Source: Bimuria novae-zelandiae CBS 107.79 (taxonomy: Eukaryota; Ascomycota; Dothideomycetes; Pleosporales; Didymosphaeriaceae). Taken from it: a DNA stretch of 64,000 bases. Made by a program: the position numbers and the translations under genes. The DNA is taken from contig ML976656.1 in assembly GCA_010015655.1 (NCBI GenBank), forward strand, positions 1,277,379-1,341,378. Reading direction: 5' to 3'. Positions within the stretch are counted from its first letter, which is position 1. The number at the start of each line of letters is the position of its first letter. The notes under the pieces are model-generated. The model saw only the letters and a program-made list of their open reading frames with translations. It had not been told where the DNA came from and ran no database searches. Positions 22,681 to 33,934 of the stretch are shown here, piece by piece.

Positions 22681-24241
22681 CTATTCAGTGCGCTCACTGT
22701 TCACTTCTTCTTCGGTCTCCTTCTTCGTCGCCTCATATCGCTTTCCTCTGAAAGCGTACAATCCCCAATTGCTGCACGTCACATCATGCGGATCCATGTC
22801 ATTGAGATCCCACCTCAAGCTCCTGAAGATGTTCTCTCCAGGCTCAAGCAGGATGTCCATCTCGTTCCCATACCTTTTGTTTAACAGCTCAAGATCCTGT
22901 TGCATATCGTCTGGCGAGTAGCCTGTCGCAATGATAGGACACTTCGTCTCCAAAAGAAGCGGAAGTGTCTCCTCCCACTCGTGCATGCTCGCCGGGTTGC
23001 CGAATCCAGGGTGGAAGCACACGAAACAGTCGAAGTAGGGATCGTAGGGATAAAAGTAGCCCGTTTTGTGCATGGTATGATAGTATTCTACAAAGGTGCT
23101 GATCTTCATGGCGTTGGAGATACGATCTTCGACGACGGCGCCGAAGGGGTTCGTGGGTGTGCGCTCGGGTAGCGGGAATTCATGTTCGCGATTTGCCATG
23201 CTTTCTGGGCCGATGAAGTGCAGCGAGAATTGAACGCGGTGGAAAAGATAGGCTAGCTGCATCCATGTATCTCGTGGAAGGGAGGATTCGGCGCGGGCGC
23301 CGAGGATGAAGAGGCGAACGGACGGCGGGGCGAGGCGGGCGTTCTTCCAGGTATCGCCTCCACCGGTTCGGGGTGGGTGGAGCGAGTGACGCAGAGCTGT
23401 CATCATCAGTTGAGAGACATGTGTAGGTTTTGCGTAACATACCGCCAAAACTCTTGAGGCCCTCGGGCGTCATGCGCCCGCCCTTCCGGATGTTGTAGGG
23501 GCTCAGCTCGTTGACTACGCTGGCAATAGTCATGGGGTACGTCAGGAGCTTCGTAGCCTGTCGCATCTCACGGTCCTTGTTCAGCGCGTCGTAATCACGC
23601 GTATACAAGTATGTATCCCAACTGCTCATGTTGGTCAGGATCTCCTCAATCTGCGGCTCAGCAAACTGGAACTCCTTGAAGAAACGACCACTTCGCAAGT
23701 CGTGATCATCTTCGTTGGACTGCCGCAAGATATCACACACTTCCAAATGCGCCTCGTAGTCGTCTGCCCAGTGTTCTTCACAGCAGTACACGGGGATTCC
23801 GCAGTCGGGACATTCAAAGTTTACATGCGCGGGCGGCGTGCCAGTCTCGGAGTTCTTGCGAGCTTCTAGATCGTTGGGGTTGCTCGGAGTCCTCGTCGGC
23901 TTGTGGTCGGGGTGCGGGCAGTAGGCGTGCTGGCGCATGAAAGCTGCGCGCTTTCTGATCTCCGGAATGGGCGAATGTGTGAACGAGTGGAAGAGGTTGT
24001 CCTCGGTCAGGACAAGCTTCCGTCTGTGGCCCTCGGGATCGACATATTCGTACGGCTCGAATGCACCTTGGAAGTCGCGCTTCGCCGTGGTGCTGATGTT
24101 CCGCTTGGGCAATTTGCAGGTGGAGTGATTTCGCTGCGAGAAACTCAGAGGGGCGACGCGTAGCGCAGGAGAGGGCCATAACTGCGGTCTGGAGCCCCGG
24201 ATGAGCGAAAGGCATCTATTGCAAGTGTACGAGGACCGCAT
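22681..24241 (-). CDS. MSS51: Mss51-type mitochondrial translational activator with MYND-like zinc finger
   Basis: Two exons (24241-23443, 23396-22681; 46-bp GT-AG intron) encode 504 residues. I chose the ATG at 24241 because the protein then begins MRSSYTCNRCLSLIRG and continues Arg/Ser-rich with no acidic residue for about 50 positions, a mitochondrial presequence. An upstream in-frame ATG at 24304 would add 21 residues with acidic ones. The Mss51 zinc finger is visible: CPHPDH (108-113), CPDCGIPVYCCEEHW (144-158), H165 and C169. It is followed by NEDDHDLRSGR and the family phrases NMSSWDTYLYTRDYDALN, FILGARAESSLPR and GKRYEA. In yeast, Mss51 acts in the mitochondrial matrix on COX1 mRNA and newly made Cox1, linking its translation to complex IV assembly. 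Single copy, frame intact. Confidence 0.95.
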
Positions 24242-25090
24242 ATTGAGCAATTGGGCCTCCGACCACTCTGGCTGCACGACGCGAAGCTCCGCGTATGGAA
24301 TCATCGTTCACCTTGCTTGTGCCAAGCCGCTAGGGGCGGAGAAACCTACTCCGAATGTTCCGTTCTGCATCCCCTAGCGGAGCTCCTACTTTGGAACAGC
24401 ATACACCCCTTAGAGACGCTTTTGTCGTACAGTGTGCGCTTTCACTTCCGTGTCCCGATTCCGCCTTCGGCTCACTTGTACTGTCTCCCATCCTTGTCAC
24501 ACGAACTCTAGCTACTCCTTGGTTCATAGTAGCTCGCCATCAATACGAACACTTATCCAGGATGTGCATTGTCGCGAGATGTTTTTACGTGCCGTGCTGC
24601 GATCTTATTGAACCACGATGGGAGCTCTTGCCAGCCTGCCCAATTTATAAACCCTGCGTTGCATTTCGCTCCATCCACACCGCATTTGGTGACTTGCTGC
24701 GAGAACTTCAGCCTCGCATCCCGTCTTCTTCAAATTCCGCTTTCCGATGTCCCGAATAGATGGACGTTGCCGAGTACTGCAGTAACATCACGCCTATGTC
24801 TGCTCTTCGAAGTGCCCTGAGTAGGTTGACGCCCGATCCCGACCTGGACCGGTTGATGAAGGAACGCTTTGTAGTCGACCAGGCTGAAGATTGACCTTCT
24901 TGGTCCGATGCCAGAGCGCACCCATGTCCCAAAGATACACGGTGATCTTTTAGCAGTGTCCGGCTGGGGCCACGCACAGCTCCAGTTCTTAAGCCAGCTC
25001 TTCCTCAGCCAGCTCCTCCTCTCCTCCCCGATCGCATCGACTGAACTTCACCATAACCCAATTCTTAATTCGCTCCAACGGCCTTACGCG
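24242..25090. other. Divergent intergenic region between MSS51 and the membrane-protein gene
   Basis: The two genes are divergently transcribed from this 850-bp stretch. Several short frames on both strands carry no domain. A run of CTCCTCC/pyrimidine-rich sequence at about 24985-25030 precedes the 25091 ATG, typical of fungal core promoters. Confidence 0.5.
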
Positions 25091-26010
25091 ATGCATCCGA
25101 CGCTAGCACTGTCCATCGTCGCTTCCTCCTTTGCCCTTTGCACAATGGCGTCAGGCCCGACCAAGCTCTATATCGATTCCGTGGATGAGTATGACTTGCT
25201 GGCATCTTGCGCAGAGCAACAGGTCTCGTTGGTAGTGCGGAGTATGGCGGTAAGTCTTAGTGTCCGCCCGCGTATAGAACTCATTGTGCTTCTGTACTGA
25301 CTTCTAACAAGTACGGCTGTGGTGACGGCTCCAAATTGACGTCGTATGCATGTTTTTGTTTCCAATCATCCGCGTACTACAGTCGTATGATAAGCACGAA
25401 GGTGACCTCGGCTTGCTCCACGACTCGCGGACAAGGCGATAGTGCAGTAGAGGTTTTCAGCAAATACTGCCAGCTGGGAGATGTTGAGCGGGTTACCACA
25501 ACTGGTGAGATTGCTCCGAAAGTCCAGAGTGTCAGTATCTCACAGCCAATTACAGAGGCGGACGCACCGGAGCCAACTGTTCCAACAACCTCATCGCAAA
25601 GCACGACGGCGTCACCAGCAAACAATCCTGCGACGAGAACCGCTCCACCAACTGGTACCCCCATGCCTCAGGCGGCTGAGCGACCAACGGAGAAGAAAAC
25701 TGCTGCCATTGCCGCCGGAGTCGCGATCCCTGTCGTAGTTATAGCATTGGGTTTGATGGGTATTTTCATCTACCTCCGTCGCCAAAAGCGGACGCCTCCG
25801 GATGAGCTCCCTGCGGAGCAACAAACAATGGAAATCTCCGGAGAACAGCTGGTTTTCGAGAAAGACACGTACAGACATGGTCATGAGAAAGATCGTCCAC
25901 ATGAGATGGACGCAAATAACCAACCACCGGGGGAATTGGCTAGCACACCATGGAAGCAGAATCGGGACAGAAAGATCGAACGACTGGTGTCGAATGAGAG
26001 TCGTTTGTAA
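25091..26010 (+). CDS. Predicted single-pass surface protein: signal peptide, Cys-containing ectodomain, Ser/Thr linker, TM helix
   Basis: Exons 25091-25249 and 25312-26010 (62-bp intron, GTAAGT...CAAG) encode 285 residues. The N-terminus MHPTLALSIVASSFALCTMA looks like a signal peptide. The ectodomain has six cysteines in an ordered pattern (LASC, AYGC, SYACFC, SAC, KYC; about residues 38-125). A Thr/Ser/Pro-rich stretch follows, then one membrane helix (AAIAAGVAIPVVVIALGLMG), a basic stop-transfer RRQKR and a charged cytoplasmic tail. This layout resembles fungal wall-sensor or adhesion-type proteins (Wsc-like architecture), but the Cys pattern matches neither WSC nor CFEM well. Function unknown. 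The gene looks intact. Confidence 0.8.
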
Positions 26011-26618
26011 CAAGATCTCATGTCTAGCCTCTCTTTTCGATTCACAGATAGAGATTGGACTCATTGTATTTCGTCAGTTTGTTCGAATCAATACTCCTAT
26101 ATAGATGTAAGAAAAGGTATGAAAGCATTTGAACTCCTGAATCGGAGGTAATGAGATGTGATTAGCAGCTTGATCTCCCGATACAAGGTAATGAGAAATA
26201 TACATTGCTGAGCTGACTCAATGCAACCACTCGTCTACGACTCCAACATTAACAACTGCAGCTGGCTACAACTACCATGCTTACATACATACAACAATTA
26301 CGCACGCGACTCCACGCCCGCGTCTCGGGCGCTTACCCACAACTGCCCCGCACTAACACACGTGGCAAGTCTTTCCAACCTCTCAACAATAACAATTCCG
26401 GACCACAATCCGCGCTATGGCCCGTATCGCCGCAACGGCCGATTTTAGGATCCTTTGAAGCCGCGGTCTTGACTATAGGGCGTAGCTTATCTAACATCGG
26501 ACGGACTGACGCCGACTATTCATAGCGGCCTGACCCCTACCCCAAACTCCTACCAGCATAGTAATTATCCTCACCCACTTACCAGTTCCTAATCCTAGTT
26601 CAATACGCAAGCACCACC
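26011..26618. other. Intergenic, no gene recognised
   Basis: 3' flank of the membrane-protein gene and promoter of the aldolase gene. The downstream ATG sits in a good fungal context (CACCACCATGG). Confidence 0.5.
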
Positions 26619-27708
26619 ATGGCACCATCCGCAATCACAACCGAGGTCGTTCCTCTTCCAACCACCAAGCAAGCCGTACCCAAGTCCAAGGACGACCCTA
26701 CAAAAGAGCAGACAGCACTGCAAGCAATCTCGCAAGGCGTATGTCTGCCCGGAATCCCACTCTTTTCCTCGTACGACAAACATCGCGCATGGATCCTATC
26801 GCACATGGCGGGCGCTTTCCGCGTGTTCGCCCGCAAGGGCTTCACCGAGGGCATGTCGGGCCACATCAGCGTGCGTGATCCGGAGAACCCGCACACCTTC
26901 TGGACGAACCCTCTTGGACGGCACTTTGGGTTGCTCAAGGCGAGTGATATGGTTCTTGTCGATTATGATGGGATGGTGGTGGGAGGGAATCAGTCGAGGC
27001 CGGCGAATGCGGCGGGGTTCTTGATTCATAGTGCGGTACATAAGGCGAGGTCCGATGTGCATGCTGCCTGGTAAGTGTCAGTGCTTTATGAGGTACCCGT
27101 TTCCATGAGTAAAGAGAAAGTGTGTGAAGAGAGACGCAGCGATGTGACGTCGGTGCTTTGATTGTTCAACAGGCGTGTGTGCTGACGTAGCATCCGAATA
27201 GTCATTGTCACGGTGTAGCAGGCAAGGCCTGGAGCGCATTTGGAAGAAAACTCGACATGATCAACCAAGACGTAACATACTTCTACGGCGACGCACAAGC
27301 CGTGTACCAAGAATTCGGCGGCGTCGTGATGTCCGAGGCGGAAAGCAAGAAGCTCGCCGCTGCATTGGGGCCGAAGGGCAAAGGCATGATCCTGCAGAAT
27401 CATGGACTGCTGGTAAACATTCCCTCCCTAATTCTTAGAAGAAATGTGACCTTACTGATTCGTTTCCTCAGACCGTAGGTGGCACCGTCGATGAAGCGGC
27501 CTACCTCTACACCCTCATGGAAAAGTCCTGTGATGTGCAGCTCAGAGTCGAAGCCGCCGCTGCCAACGGCGTCCCCAAGACCCTCGTCGACGACGAAGCC
27601 GCAGCGTATACTTTCAAGATGGCAAGTGATCCTGAAGCGCTGTACTGGGAGTTCCAGCCTGACCTAGAGTACGAGTACGAGATGAGCAATGGCGCGTTTG
27701 AGAACTAA
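26619..27708 (+). CDS. Class II aldolase/adducin-domain protein
   Basis: Three exons (26619-27070, 27202-27412, 27472-27708; introns 131 and 59 bp) encode 299 residues. The fold is shown by GFTEGMSGHISVRDP (about 71-85), the active-site His pair in VHAACHCHG (H152, H154 with H148 nearby), and QNHGLLTVGGTVDEA (H218). In this superfamily the histidines hold a divalent metal used for aldol cleavage or epimerisation (L-fuculose-1-phosphate aldolase, ribulose-5-phosphate 4-epimerase), or are retained in non-enzymatic adducin heads. The length and N-terminal extension match the many fungal paralogues with unassigned substrates. Cytosolic by lack of a targeting signal. The first intron is long for this window; the boundary chosen restores the CHCHG motif. 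Confidence 0.92.
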
Positions 27709-28442
27709 GGTCTTCGTCATGATGTATAATACGTAAGAAAAGATATAATATAGTTGCTCTCCGATTATAAACTCCTGCGTACTACTTTCCTCTCGTCTAG
27801 CTCGCTGTATTCTACATTATCGAGGAATAGGCAACTCGCACACGACCTTTCATCAAAACTCGCAGCTGTTCAAGGTGGGACACAAGCATGAACTGGACTG
27901 GATGACTAGAGAAGAAATCATCGAGCATATCCAGACGGCCGGGTACAAAGTAGATACAGTCATTGTATTACCTATCCAGTGGTAACACACAGGACTAAGA
28001 CATTCCTAAATACAACTGTCTTAACCGACCTTGTACAAAGTCCAAGAATGACTGAAAGTGGACCCAAGGTGAGCAGCAGCTACCGGCGATAGTTTCACAG
28101 GCGAGACACCGAACGCAAGCAATGGTCTAGGCAACACGGTACAGATAGTGTACGTCAACTTCTGTAGCTTGGGAACATGTTCCAACAATACAGACCGAGT
28201 ACTTTGGATGTCTTAATGAAGTTTGAATTTTGAAGGCTTACTTTTGCGCTGGGTAGACCCGGCTATGCTGTCCTTGTACTGATACACATGCACTCCCCAA
28301 TCGTCTCCGTGCACCATCCAAGGCTTTGCTTTCATATATATATACATTCGCTTTTGCTGCATACATTTCGGTGCAGTTTCAATCATGTGCATTACCCATC
28401 TCAAGATGCTACGCAGTTGTACTAACGAGTAGGACGCGGGCC
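27709..28442. other. Intergenic between convergent genes; possible coding remnant 27786-27985 (+)
   Basis: A plus-strand stretch ending TGG TAA at 27985 reads as a plausible protein C-terminus (HKHELDWMTREEIIEHIQTA, then GYKVDTVIVLP). It lacks an ATG, a donor/acceptor pattern or known upstream exons. It may be the tail of a deleted gene. The rest, next to 28442, is presumably 3' UTR of GTR2. Confidence 0.35.
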
Positions 28443-29816
28443 TCAAGCGGCTGGGGCATCGACAGCGTCCCGTTCCGCGCGAGGGAAGACCTGCTTGAGC
28501 GCTGCCTGGAAAACGCCGACATTGTAATCAATGACCGCCTTCTTCTCTGCCGGGCTGTCGTCGCCCATGAGGCAGATGAGGGCGAGATATCTATCTGGTC
28601 GGTTACACCATTCGCAGTCTTTAGGACAGTCCTTGGGTTTGACATACTTGTTGATCTCTCTCAGATAGAGGTAGTTGTTTCCCTTCCGCTCCATTGTGAT
28701 CAAACTCTCGGCGTCGTTGTTGCCGGTCTCGGTGAGGCTTTCGTCCTCACCGTTTTGCTCGCCACGCGGCCAGCCATAGATCTCACTCACATCTATGACG
28801 ACGTCGATGTAGTCGGAGCATATTTCGTAGCTTCCAATGTCGGTTGGGCTCGTATCTGTCGCGATGTAGATCTTGCTCATGATATCGAACAGGTACGCTT
28901 TTTCGATGTGGCATGTGCTGCACAGGCTGTTGAGCAGGGCTTCAAGTGTTGGAAGTTGTGGAATGAGCTTCTGGATCACCTTCGAGAAGGCCTCGAAAAT
29001 TGAGTGGTCGTAGATGCTGGTCTGGTAGAAAGATACGGGCGCATTCTCATAGCCATGATCTGAAAGCTCGTCTTGCACGCGCTGGATGATGTCGCGGAAG
29101 GTGTCGCCTTTGTAGTCTTCGGAGAGACCGTCGACTTTGTGCACGAAGACCTCCACATTGATGTTGGGGTACGAATGCTGCAGGTTGAGGATCGTGGTAT
29201 TGAGGCGCATGATGGCTTCAAGGTACTCATCTTGTGCGTCGATGACCCAGATCAGCGCTCCGATCTCTTCGAAAATGTTGTCCACATCGAAGGCAGGGTC
29301 AAAGTAGTCCAGGTGGCCGGGAAAGTCCCACACTTGGAAGTCCATAAACGAGCTGACTGTATGAGTACTAAGTATAGAAGAGCGGACGAAGTTGACTCAC
29401 TGCATGGACTCCTTTTTGATCCGTGTCGTCGTCTCAAGATACAGCGTCTCGCTAGGCGGTAGTTTGTGGAAGACCACACTGGAAATTGATGATTTGCCAC
29501 TCCTGTTTCGCGATCAGCTAGGCAACATAACGCAAAAAGTAAATACGACACACCTTCGCTGACCCATAAGCAACAGTCGCGGTTTTCCATCGCCGGCCTT
29601 GCTGTTGGGTAGCCGGCCCGTGTGGAATCGAGGCGGTACTGGGTCTGTGTGGGGGACTTCGGCATCAGGTAGGTCCTGCAGATATCGCATCAAGGTTAAC
29701 TGAGCTCCGGGCTTTAAACGCGAGGGGTCCGCCTGCGACGGCTCTTCTTGCATAGAATGCGATTCTGGGATAAAGGAGTGCTGAGAAGCTGACAAAGGCC
29801 GACGGGTTGAGTCCAT
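28443..29816 (-). CDS. GTR2: Gtr2/RagC-D-type small GTPase of the TORC1 pathway
   Basis: Three exons (29816-29554, 29502-29401, 29352-28443; introns 51 and 48 bp) encode 424 residues. P-loop GQRRSGKSS is at 85-93 and spans the first splice junction. The G3-like motif WDFPGH is at 130-135, with Pro in place of the usual Ala/Thr, as in Gtr/Rag proteins. The G4-like HKVDG is at 193-197. The C-terminal half is the Rag dimerisation (roadblock-like) domain. In yeast Gtr2 pairs with Gtr1 on the vacuole and controls TORC1 in response to amino acids. I chose the ATG at 29816 ([12 protein letters not shown]); an upstream in-frame ATG at 29915 adds 33 residues that look untranslated. Splice choice at the second intron (…GTCAG, C starting exon 3) restores KKESMHSFMDF. 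Confidence 0.95.
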
Positions 29817-30735
29817 GATGAGCTGAGGTAGTACAGGGTATCTTCGCTGGAACGAGCAGGAAACAGAACGGAAGGGAAAACGAGGAAGTGAAGGAATCAA
29901 GATTGAATTCGCCAAACACCCACGCTGCCGGCGAAATGAAGTGCAACGGAGTCTCCGCGTGGGTTCCGGTTTACTTGACGGACATGGCGGTGGTGAAGCG
30001 TTGTACTCTTGTCAAAAGCGGCAGCCACGCTGGGATGACGTGTCTGACAAAGCCAGCGGCTGGCAGCAGAAAGATTGGGCGGCGACAGCAGGAGAGCGAT
30101 AGGCAACGACGGGGGAATCAGCGCAGCTTTGAGGTTCTACAAGCGTGATAGTTGCAGGCCTGTCGCCCCAGGAGCGTGGCTCGAGCGAGGAGTGGTCAAG
30201 CCATGGTGTGGGTCGCGACGGGCCGGCAGGTGATTGTAGGGCTGAAGCGGGAGCAGCGATGGGACGCGAGAAAAATGACCAGGAATGTTGGGCTGGATGA
30301 AGCTGAGGAAAAGAAAGGACGCGGATGCTCACCTCCATGGTTTAGGGTAGTATGTAATCGTCTTCCTGAGGAGCGCACGGCCTGCGGTAGTGATATGTTT
30401 GGGCCGCACCGCCAGCACGCCGCCCCGGCCCAAGACACAACGGACGCCCGACTGCGTGCAGAGACGACGGCTTTTTCCTGTCTGGCGCGCGGGACTGGCG
30501 GAGACGAAGCCTTGTAGGACGGAAGCAGACGCGCAGAGGAGCGTTTCCGCGGGTTCCAGGTGCGCCGCGACAGGCACTGACTTGACAGTGACAGGGCTGC
30601 TAAGAACCAGGATCCCTCTATCAAACGCGGGCCAATGCTCTAATGCGACGCGCGACGGTGGCACCCGGGCGTAGATGAAAACAAAAAAACGGTGCTACGC
30701 GAGTCGATTCGAGTCGTGTTCGAAACCGAGTCCTA
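29817..30735. other. GTR2 upstream region to Fot1 insertion, no gene supported
   Basis: GC-rich, several overlapping frames on both strands, none with a domain or consistent splice pattern. GTR2 promoter lies here. The sequence ends at the TA (30734-30735) used by the Fot1 element. Confidence 0.5.
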
Positions 30736-32624
30736 CTCGCCCCACACGCCAACCGGAGGTTGGCCCTGCGCAGCCCAACGTAACTTCGCAGCCTAACGTA
30801 ACTTTTTGTCGCGGATTTTTCTATTTTCTTAATAAATAACCCATAACTATGCCTAAATATTATAGCAAGAGCTATAAAATTAAGCAGCGTATCTCTAATT
30901 ATCTCTCTAGTTTTTCTAGCTTAGAAATACTTAATTTTGCAGCTGCAGCACGCGAATAGAGCGTGCCTGTTTCGCGACTTCGAGCGCGCGCTGGAGGCCG
31001 GATCAGCCGCCATGACCGTAGCGGCACGAATCTACGACTCTTAGAGACCCAGGATAAAGCGCTAAAGTTATATATACATTACTGCGACACTATTAGCATG
31101 CTATACCTTATGCTATAGTTAAAAGGTACTACTTAATATATCCTTAATCGCGCGCACCCTAATAGCAAAGCTCCCTTACTTAGTAAGGACTAGCTATCGC
31201 GATAGCTATTAAGAAATCTAGACTATCGCCGTATAAAGTAGAAGTCGTAGTATATTAATCGTATAGTAATAGCAACGTTTAAAGCTTATAGCTATTATTT
31301 TATTAAGCTTAAAAAGGTGATATACACCTACGGCGTTACCCTATTAGATACCTATAATATGGACGAAACTGGCTTCTGCATAGGCGTTAGTAGTAATTAA
31401 TAGATTATTACTATAGAGTTTAATTATCTTTATATCTCTGCGTTAGAGATGTCGCGCGATTATATTACAAGTATTAAATTAATTTCTAGTAATAGAGAGG
31501 TGCTCGAACCTATGCTTGTTATATAGGCCGTTAATTACCTTTATTACTAGTATATAAATACGGCGCTGCCTAATAGCTATATAATCGCTATATTAATATT
31601 AGGATACGCTAATAACTCTATCTTAATAAAGTAACTAAAGTTTTTTAAAATATAAACGCGCGCGCGCTAGAAAGGCGTATAGTAATTATTTATATTTAAT
31701 AGATTTAGTAGCTACCTTACTATCGAGTTTATACAGTTCTGCGATAATTATAAGATACTCCCCTTTTTACTATTACTATATTTATTACATCATCTGCAGC
31801 CTCTAGACGTTATCTATTTTTAGCTATTAAAGCAGAATTATAAAAAGGCTATAGAGATAGCCACCCGAACTAGCTGCATAGACTTTAACAAAGTCAAATT
31901 TCTACATGCGATCTATAGGATTAGGATAGATACATTTAAGCGTAGCACAATCCTAAGCGCCTAAAAGAAAGCTAGGATCTTTCTATTTAATCTAAAGCTT
32001 GTTTACATAAAGCTGCCAGCACCTATCCAGACGCTATCCCTATTAGTTTTATCCGCTGTTAATTTAAGCCCTATTACTAATATACCTATAGCATATTAGC
32101 GGCAGCATTAAAAAATGTCGCGCGCCCTAGAGAGAAGCAATATATTAAGCAGGAGGCTTACAAAATTCCTAGAAAGCTCGTAATTACTAATTAATAGTCT
32201 CGCGCTGGCCTAGCGCGACCTTATAAATATTACTATAGTAGCTTAATAACGCTAAAAAAGGCAGATTAAAGATAAAAAGCTAGTATAAAAAAGTAGCGTA
32301 GTAACCATTAAAGCAGCGCAATAAGCAATTAATTAACGTATAAAGCTTAAGGCTTAAAAGGTTACTCGAAAGGCTATAAAAATGTACAAGAACGCCCACT
32401 TACAGAGCCTATAAAATTAGCCCTAATAGGTCCTATCTCTTAGAGAGATAACTGTAGATCCTGCCCTACTTGCTACACCAACTCCACTGTATATTAGCCT
32501 ATATAATTGAAGTCTACGCTGTCAAAAGACTAGATTAATTTTAATTCTCTATACAAAGTTACGTTAGGCTGCGAAGTTACGTTGGGCTGCGCAGGGCCAA
32601 CCTCCGGTTAGCGTATAGGGCGAG
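30736..32624 (+). mobile_element. Fot1/pogo-type DNA transposon with 70-bp inverted repeats, RIP-inactivated
   Basis: The 70-bp inverted repeats (CTCGCCC...TAACTTT) end at 30736 and 32624, flanked by TA (30734-30735, 32625-32626). They differ at three positions, all C on the left and T on the right copy read outward. Each repeat contains a tandem of GCAGCC(C/T)AACGTAACTT. The plus strand reads a pogo transposase: SVPVSRLRAR helix-turn-helix region (about 30965), LDTYNMDETGFCIGV (about 31338-31383), and HHLQPLDV (about 31788-31811) before the third catalytic region. Stops are TAG/TAA, and there is one apparent frame change near 31000. Length 1889 bp is normal. Confidence 0.94.
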
Positions 32625-32691
32625 TAACCATCGGTGGGACTGCACTATCGAGGTCACGTGATCTGCCATCCCGCCAAGAATACCATCCCGG

Positions 32692-32752
32692 ATGGCACAA
32701 CCCTCCTAGATGGCACAACCCTCCTAGATGGCATAACCATCCTAGATAGCAC
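32692..32752. repeat. Short tandem repeat, about 18-bp unit
   Basis: Three to four copies of GATGGCACAACCCTCCTA with increasing divergence to the right (GGCATAACCATCCTA, then GATAGCACAGG). It lies in a higher-GC leader between the Fot1 element and the Copia integrase and may be part of an LTR or leader. Confidence 0.8.
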
Positions 32753-33548
32753 AGGATTATGGGATGGCAGGAAAAGGATCAAGTATATAAACCTACACGA
32801 ATACCCTTAAGGCATTCGTATTCAACCTGTTTATTAATCTATCGTTTGGATCTGAATAAGCAACCTTGTTGATTTAATTATGCTGTACACACCTTCAATA
32901 CTAACGCCCTAGTAACAAGCGCAAGCTATCACTACGACCCTCTCCTGTCCTACCAGTATTCCTGCCCGAGAACCAACCTTAGCCCCTTAGGGATTAGCTA
33001 TCTCTTTGGGATCTTAACAAGCTATATAAGAGATTTGGCTATCCTTATATAGAATAACTTTACACAATGCTTAAGCACGCTGGACATAACGTTAATCCCT
33101 CTATACTTAAGGAGATTAAGAAGTTCTGCTATATATATTAGCAACACGATCTAGCCCTATAAAGATTTAAGTTTATTATTAAGGATAATTTATACTTTAA
33201 TTACGAAATAGTAATTAACGTCGTACGAATTAGTAACTAAGACGCACTCTACGTAATTAACGTAAATATATTATTTTAAGTAGTAACTTTTTTAAAATTA
33301 ATATTTGCACGAGATACCTGGGACGCGCTATATAAGTATTAGATTAACACATACTAAGGCCTACCTAATTATATTATATATAACCCTAGTACAAACTTTG
33401 CGTCTAAAGGCTTCCGGAACCGCGCGAAGATTATAGGAGCAACGTGTTAATACATACTAGTTAAGGCTTACTAGGCTATAAGGAAGATTAAACGCGCACA
33501 CGCGCCATTATAACGCGCGTACGACATCTTCTATATAGAATTAGATAA

Positions 33549-33934
33549 TGTATCGGCGCAGGTCACTCAAAGGATCGATGTTGGCGTATCTCCTAGCAGA
33601 GGCATGTGGGAGTGCGTGTATAAGAATGTAGCCTCGAATGAATTAAGTGTCTATAGGCCTGGTACGAAAGGATACGGAAAAGGTACTGAACTATAAAGGC
33701 CCCAAGCTCCTCTAAATACACCTCTTCCCAGATGGCTAGCTAGCACATAACTGCCATAGGTTGACCGTCGGTCTGATGGATCCGAAATAGATCCGAATCG
33801 GATTCGTAGTTCCCCATCGGTCTGATAGATCCGAAATTGGTCCGATACGGATGAGTGTCGGTTTTCGGATGATCTCGAATCCTGTCTTGACTAGCCAAGG
33901 GTTCTCGTGTCGACGAGCGGTTGTTCCTGTTACA
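33549..33934. repeat. Solo LTR inserted in the Copia integrase
   Basis: 386 bp starting TGTATCGGCG and ending CTGTTACA (TGTA...TACA). A 5-bp duplication GATAA flanks it (33544-33548 and 33935-33939). Removing it and one duplication joins the integrase frame exactly (IELDN | CINDKLVLQ). It is much less AT-rich than the host element and contains a repeated GTCTGAT(G/A)GATCCGAAAT. It is unlike the other LTRs in the window. Confidence 0.9.

Noticed and set aside
22900..24163. Plus-strand frames opposite MSS51
   Set aside because: Antisense to well-supported MSS51 exons.
29897..30664. Multiple GC-rich frames on both strands upstream of GTR2
   Set aside because: Mutually overlapping, no domain, no splice pattern; typical of GC-rich promoter DNA.
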